Assembly: GCA_910585275.1 (NCBI GenBank)
Contig: CAJUCW010000014.1
Span: forward strand, 1 to 64,000
DNA: 64,000 nucleotides
From: an uncultured Muribaculaceae bacterium
Lineage (GTDB): Bacteria > Bacteroidota > Bacteroidia > Bacteroidales > Muribaculaceae
Direction: 5' to 3'
Shown one piece after another: positions 59,749-64,000 of this stretch. Under the pieces are notes generated by a model. The model was not told the origin of the DNA. It saw only the letters and a program-made list of their open reading frames with translations, and ran no database searches. Each line of letters opens with the position of its first letter. Position 1 is the first letter of the stretch. The position numbers and the translations under genes are program-made.

Positions 59749-62490
59749 ATGGGAAAACTCGTTTGGCATATTTTTGTTGTTTTGCTGTTGGTAGGTGTTG
59801 CCGCCTGCGGTCGTAAATCCCCGGAGTATAAAATCGGGGTTTCGCAATGTAGTGGCGATAATTGGAGGATCAAAACGAATGAAGAAATCAAGAGGGAACT
59901 GTTGCTTCACGATGACGTTTCCGTGGAGATACGGTCGGCTGAACGCGACAATGGCCGTCAGATAGATGATATCCGCTATTTCATGCAGAACGGATTCGAC
60001 CTCATTATTGTCTCACCTAACGAATCAAGAGAACTCACTCCTGTCATAGAGGAGGCTTATTCGAAAGGGATTCCTATTCTGACATTCGACCGCCGAATAG
60101 AGGGTGATGCCTTTACCGCACACATGGAGGTCGATAACTATGAACTCGGACGGTCCGTCGCCAAATATGCCCGTTCTAAAGTGAAGCAACCTATCAGGGT
60201 GATTGAAATCCAGGGGCCCGCCTCGGCTTCGCCTGCCCAGAGGAGGCATGCCGGATTTGAAGATGCAATTTCGGAGGTTGAGGGAGCAGAAATAGTGGCG
60301 AGCGTTTATGGAAATTGGGAAAACAGTCTGGCGGAGCATCTCACAGATTCATTGCTCGACATTTATCCGGGAACCAACATGATTTACGCCCATACGGACC
60401 ACATGGCTATAGGGGCGGCGAAGGCCGCTAAAAACAAAGGGCGCGACGACATCGCCGTGATGGGGATTGACGGTTATCCCGACATAGGCATAAAAGCTGT
60501 GAAAGACGGGGTGCTCGACGCTACTTTCCTCTATCCCACGGAGGGGAACCGGCTCATTGAAATCGCGGTGGCTATACTCAAAGGTGAACATTATGACCGT
60601 ATGAATATGGTTGCGCCCCTTTCGCCTATCGACAAAACGAATGCCGATATTATCCTTTCGCAAGATTCTCTTCTGACAAACGAAACCGGCACGATTGATT
60701 TCTTGAGAGACCGTCTCGACGAATATTGGTCGCTTTACAGGATGCAGAAAGCTTTATTGTTTGCCGCCATCATAATAGCGGTGCTTCTTGCCGCCGTCCT
60801 TTTCCTGCTTTTGCGCACAATCGGTGCCAATAAACGCCATCAGAAAGTGTTACTTCAAAAAAACAGGCAGCTCGAAGATGAAAAACGGAAGCAAGAGGAA
60901 CTATACGACAAACTTCGTGAGGCCACACAGGCGAAATTTATGTTTTTCACCAATGTTTCACATGATTTGCGAACTCCGCTCACCCTCATATCCGGTCCGG
61001 TGGAGCAAATGGCGGGGGTGGATTATCTCGAGCCGCGTCATAAGTCGCTGATGAAGATGGCTCAGAAAAACGTCAATATTTTGAAGCGCCTCATCAATCA
61101 GATTCTCGATTTCAGAAAATATGAAAACGGCAAATCCGACATGCATCTCGCGGAGGCCGACATGAGGTTGCTCGTCGAAGGTTGGAGCGAGGCGTTTCAC
61201 GGCATGGCTGAACGTCGCGATATTTCCATCTCCACTCATATCCCCGCCGAAGGTGATTTCTGTATGTGTGTGGATGTCGAAAAAATGGAAAGGGTCTTTT
61301 TCAACCTGATGAGCAATGCTTTCAAGCATACACCTGACAATGGTAAAATCGAAGTGTCGCTGCATAAAAATGGCGATTCCACAGTGGTGCTTGAAGTCAA
61401 GGACAGCGGCGAGGGAATATCGAAAGAGGATTGCCAACATATTTTCGAAAGATTCTTCCAGGCTGATTCCGAGAATCCGCAGGGTTCCGGAATCGGATTG
61501 GCACTTACGAAAGCTTTCGTAGAGCTTCACGGAGGCAAAATAGATGTGGAGAGTGAAAAAGGGAAGGGAAGTCGATTCATAGTCACGTTGCCTGTGCGTC
61601 ATTGCTCGAATAAAGCGGTAGAGAAGGAATCGAATATTTCGCAAGCCGACATAGAGAAGGAATTGATGCCGCTCCGGAAAGAGAACCGGGAATTTGATTC
61701 GTCGAAGCCGTTGCTTCTTGTGGTTGACGACAACCGCGACATCCAGCGGCTTATCGGCAATCTCTTGGGCGATGAATATAATCTGATATACGCATCCGAC
61801 GGCATGCAGGGCGTGAGGATGGCGGTGAAATATGTGCCAGACCTTATCATCTGCGATGTGATGATGCCGGTGATGGACGGAATGGAATGCGTAAGGCGTA
61901 TCAAGGACGATGTTTCCACGTCGCATATTCCGGTGCTTATGCTCACGGCATGTTCGCTCGACGAGCAGAGGACCCGGGGATACGAAAGCGGCGTTGACGG
62001 CTATCTTTTGAAACCATTCGGAAATGAGGTGCTTGCCGCACGCTGCCGAAATCTTCTTGCCGGAAGGAAGCGTATAAAAGAACTCTATGCCGCGCCCGGC
62101 ATGAAAGACAAAAGCAGACAGGCTCCGGAGGCGAAAACACCCTCGGCGCATATGTCGCCGAATGATGTGGAAAGCGATTTCTATTCGAAATTCGCCGATA
62201 TCGTGACTGAACGTCTTTCCGATTCCAACCTCAGCGTAGATGAAATTGCCGGAAAAATAGGGTTGAGCCAGTCGCAGCTTACGAGAAAAATAAAGGCGCT
62301 CACCAATTATACGCCCGTAGAGATAATCCGGACTATGAGGTTGCGCAGGGCAAAGACGCTTTTGAACGGCACCGAGAAAACAGTCGGCGAAATTGCATTC
62401 GAGGTCGGGTTCTCCTCCCTGGCATATTTCTCGAAATGCTATAAAGACGCCTTTGGTGTGTCGCCTTCCGAAATCCGGGGGAAGGTGTAG
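59749..62490 (+). CDS. Hybrid two-component system with PBP-type sensor (fructan regulator 2)
   Basis: A 913-residue paralogue of the regulator at 47980, with the same domain order: a lipoprotein-type signal (LLVGVAACGRK, lipobox VAAC), a PBP-type sensor (KIGVSQCSGDNWRIKTNEEI), one TM helix, a kinase with H405 (NVSHDLRTPLT), an ATPase domain (NAFKHTP, GSGIGLALTKAF), a receiver with D703 (ICDVMMPVMDG) and an AraC-type HTH. It lies between the first PUL and a second susC, which it probably controls. Similarity is high over the whole length, indicating tandem duplication. An in-frame TTG at 59746 is a less likely start. Confidence 0.94.
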   Translation: MGKLVWHIFVVLLLVGVAACGRKSPEYKIGVSQCSGDNWRIKTNEEIKRELLLHDDVSVEIRSAERDNGRQIDDIRYFMQNGFDLIIVSPNESRELTPVIEEAYSKGIPILTFDRRIEGDAFTAHMEVDNYELGRSVAKYARSKVKQPIRVIEIQGPASASPAQRRHAGFEDAISEVEGAEIVASVYGNWENSLAEHLTDSLLDIYPGTNMIYAHTDHMAIGAAKAAKNKGRDDIAVMGIDGYPDIGIKAVKDGVLDATFLYPTEGNRLIEIAVAILKGEHYDRMNMVAPLSPIDKTNADIILSQDSLLTNETGTIDFLRDRLDEYWSLYRMQKALLFAAIIIAVLLAAVLFLLLRTIGANKRHQKVLLQKNRQLEDEKRKQEELYDKLREATQAKFMFFTNVSHDLRTPLTLISGPVEQMAGVDYLEPRHKSLMKMAQKNVNILKRLINQILDFRKYENGKSDMHLAEADMRLLVEGWSEAFHGMAERRDISISTHIPAEGDFCMCVDVEKMERVFFNLMSNAFKHTPDNGKIEVSLHKNGDSTVVLEVKDSGEGISKEDCQHIFERFFQADSENPQGSGIGLALTKAFVELHGGKIDVESEKGKGSRFIVTLPVRHCSNKAVEKESNISQADIEKELMPLRKENREFDSSKPLLLVVDDNRDIQRLIGNLLGDEYNLIYASDGMQGVRMAVKYVPDLIICDVMMPVMDGMECVRRIKDDVSTSHIPVLMLTACSLDEQRTRGYESGVDGYLLKPFGNEVLAARCRNLLAGRKRIKELYAAPGMKDKSRQAPEAKTPSAHMSPNDVESDFYSKFADIVTERLSDSNLSVDEIAGKIGLSQSQLTRKIKALTNYTPVEIIRTMRLRRAKTLLNGTEKTVGEIAFEVGFSSLAYFSKCYKDAFGVSPSEIRGKV

Positions 62491-62673
62491 TCGTTCGTTC
62501 GTGTGTATAAAAAATTGTGCATTATAAAAAATGTTGCTTTGTGCTGTTAACCTTAATGTAATCAATGTAATAATGGCGTTGTGTGTCCCAAATTTGAAAA
62601 CGGGGGACTGGAGTTTGTAAAAAATCGGCAAACATTTTAACAATACGGGATTGCCACGGAAATTGATAGCGTA

Positions 62674-62718
62674 GTCAACATCTGTTATATTTCCGCCGCT
62701 TTTGTCATACTAATTTTG
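62674..62718 (+). promoter_or_regulatory. susC-2 promoter with the block shared with susC-1
   Basis: The same 28-base block seen at 50831-50858 (starts GTCAACATCTGTTATATTTC) lies at 62674-62701, followed by the -7 element TAATTTTG (62711-62718). The leader between -7 and the ATG is almost the same as that of susC-1. Confidence 0.65.
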
Positions 62719-62749
62719 CGGCAGAATTATTAACCAACACTAACATAAC

Positions 62750-64000
62750 ATGAAAAAGACAATTCTCAGTGCGTTGTTGCTGTTTCTTACGGCAATTACG
62801 ATGCAGGCACAGAATATTACTGTGCATGGCACTGTGGTTTCAGCCTCCGACAACGAACCCCTCATAGGGGCGAGTGTCATCTGTGGCATCGAAGGGCCTA
62901 CGGCCGGTGTTGCCACCGACCTCGACGGTAATTTTGAAATAACAGTGCCCGAAGGTGCCAACCTGATTGTGTCATATATAGGTTTCAAGACCAAGACCGT
63001 CATGGCGGAGCCGAAAATGACAATCATTCTGGAGGAAGACAATGCTGTGCTCGACGAACTCGTGGTAGTGGGCTACAGCACCCAACGTAAGGTTGACGTA
63101 ACCGGTGCGATTACCTCTGTCGATGTGAACGAGATTTCAAAGCAAAATGAGAACAATCCCATCAAGGCCCTCCAAGGGCGAGTGCCGGGCATGAACATTT
63201 CAGCCGACGGCGGTCCGAGCGGTTCCGCCACAGTCCGCATCCGTGGCATCGGTACTTTGAACAATAATGACCCACTTTATATCATCGACGGGGTTCCCAC
63301 GAAGGGTGGTATGCACGAACTCAACCCTAACGACATCGAGTCCATACAGATTCTTAAAGACGCCGCTTCGGCTTCCATCTATGGTTCGCGTGCCGCCAAC
63401 GGCGTAATCATCATTACCACGAAAAAAGGGAAGGACCTTAAGATTACACTCGACCTTTCGGTGGCCGCACAGTTCTACACCAACCGTATGAAGGTCTTGA
63501 ATGCAGAAGGTTTCGGCCGGGCAATGTGGCAGGCATACGTCAACGGCGGCGAAGACCCCAACACCAACGGCCTCGGCTACAAATACAACTGGGGTTACGA
63601 CACCAACGGCTATCCGGTGCTCAATTCGATTTCGATGAACAAATATCTCGACGCAGCCGGGACCACGCCGGCGGCAGACACCGACTGGTTCGACCAGACC
63701 ACGCGCACAGGCCTCGTGCAGAACTATAACCTTTCCATAAGCGGAAGCACCGATAAACTGAGCGCGTTTTTCTCGCTGGGCTATTACAAGAATCTCGGTG
63801 TGATAAAGTTTACGGACTTCGAAAGATTCTCTGCCCGCGTCAATACGGAGTTCAAGCCCTTTAACAATGTGCTGACCATCGGCGAACATTTCACCCTCAA
63901 CCGCACCGACGAAGTGCAGGCCCCCGGCGGCTTTCTCCAGAACGTGCTTCAAGCGAATCCCTCACTTCCGGTCTATACCACCGACGGGAAGTATGCCGGC
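62750..64000 (+). CDS. Second SusC-like transporter (cut by the window end)
   Basis: The first 417 residues of a second SusC-type TonB-dependent transporter: a signal peptide (MKKTILSALLLFLTAITMQA), a carboxypeptidase-regulatory-like domain (HGTVVSASDNEPLIGASVIC), a plug (VRIRGIGTLNNNDPLYIIDG, LKDAASASIYGSRAANGVI) and the beginning of the barrel (NYNLSISGSTDKLSAFFSLG). The frame is open at the right edge. The leader and promoter copy that of susC-1, so it is probably under the same or the sister regulator. A SusD partner is expected just beyond the window. Confidence 0.95.
   Translation, partial: MKKTILSALLLFLTAITMQAQNITVHGTVVSASDNEPLIGASVICGIEGPTAGVATDLDGNFEITVPEGANLIVSYIGFKTKTVMAEPKMTIILEEDNAVLDELVVVGYSTQRKVDVTGAITSVDVNEISKQNENNPIKALQGRVPGMNISADGGPSGSATVRIRGIGTLNNNDPLYIIDGVPTKGGMHELNPNDIESIQILKDAASASIYGSRAANGVIIITTKKGKDLKITLDLSVAAQFYTNRMKVLNAEGFGRAMWQAYVNGGEDPNTNGLGYKYNWGYDTNGYPVLNSISMNKYLDAAGTTPAADTDWFDQTTRTGLVQNYNLSISGSTDKLSAFFSLGYYKNLGVIKFTDFERFSARVNTEFKPFNNVLTIGEHFTLNRTDEVQAPGGFLQNVLQANPSLPVYTTDGKYAG

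Noticed and set aside
60958..62643. Long antisense open frame (561 codons) opposite the second hybrid regulator
   Set aside because: It lies opposite a well-supported kinase/receiver/HTH gene and reads as low-information, His/Phe-rich shadow sequence without family motifs.
1..64000. tRNA, rRNA or tmRNA genes
   Set aside because: Read for tRNA T-loop motifs and rRNA-like conserved stretches; nothing convincing was found by eye, so none is reported.

Overview
The window is a chromosomal segment of a Bacteroidales bacterium (Bacteroidota). The evidence is the SusC/SusD pairs, hybrid two-component systems, GH32/GH43/GH106-type enzymes and many promoters with the Bacteroidota -7 element TAnnTTTG. 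Shine-Dalgarno sequences are inconspicuous throughout. A gut lineage near Muribaculaceae or Bacteroidaceae is plausible, but that placement is an inference. No rRNA, tRNA, CRISPR array or complete insertion sequence was found.

Layout. 0-10.4 kb: a GH106-like glycosidase. Next is a coupled pair, a two-TM membrane protein and a SpoIID/LytB enzyme, divergent from a 1379-residue STAND/NACHT-type NTPase with an N-terminal HEPN-like RNx4H motif. A glycerophosphodiesterase follows the NTPase. 10.4-23 kb is mostly core genome: a GH108-like muramidase, valS, an alkaline phosphatase/GH43 pair, an unusual QueD/PTPS homologue with a zinc ribbon, a GHL10 hydrolase, a DUF2400 protein, and a minus-strand glyS-lemA-FKBP-lipoprotein group. 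23.3-29.1 kb is a five-gene MacB-type tripartite efflux operon (ATPase, two permeases, adaptor, TolC-like). 29.1-33.5 kb: a small membrane protein framed by two oppositely oriented CAACC-type hairpins, then four unrecognised genes on one strand, one encoding a C-terminal glycine-rich membrane segment. 33.5-43 kb is a plastic region. It holds tiny Cys-rich ORFs, two AAA ATPases, a deleted ATPase remnant, a degraded MntA/HepT module, a radical-SAM gene broken by one amber codon, repeated palindromes and a mosaic pseudogene. It also carries a LytTR protein coupled to a membrane-anchored protein.

43.6-64 kb is a fructan utilisation region. GH32, an MFS transporter and a fructokinase form a minus-strand operon. 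Divergently come a hybrid two-component regulator with a periplasmic-binding-protein-type sensor, then SusC, SusD, a surface glycan-binding protein and a LamG-GH32 protein. A second, closely similar regulator and a second SusC (cut by the window end) follow. The model is that SusC/D and the binding protein capture and import fructan fragments, the GH32 enzymes cleave them, the MFS protein takes fructose into the cytoplasm, the kinase phosphorylates it, and the regulators sense free sugar. The content and order closely resemble the Bacteroides thetaiotaomicron fructan locus.

The most promising candidates for undescribed biology are the HEPN-STAND protein at 5357-9496 and the four-gene unknown cluster at 29944-33384. 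Also notable are the GH32 protein whose nucleophile motif has Glu for Asp, and the identical 28-bp block, equally spaced, upstream of both susC genes.
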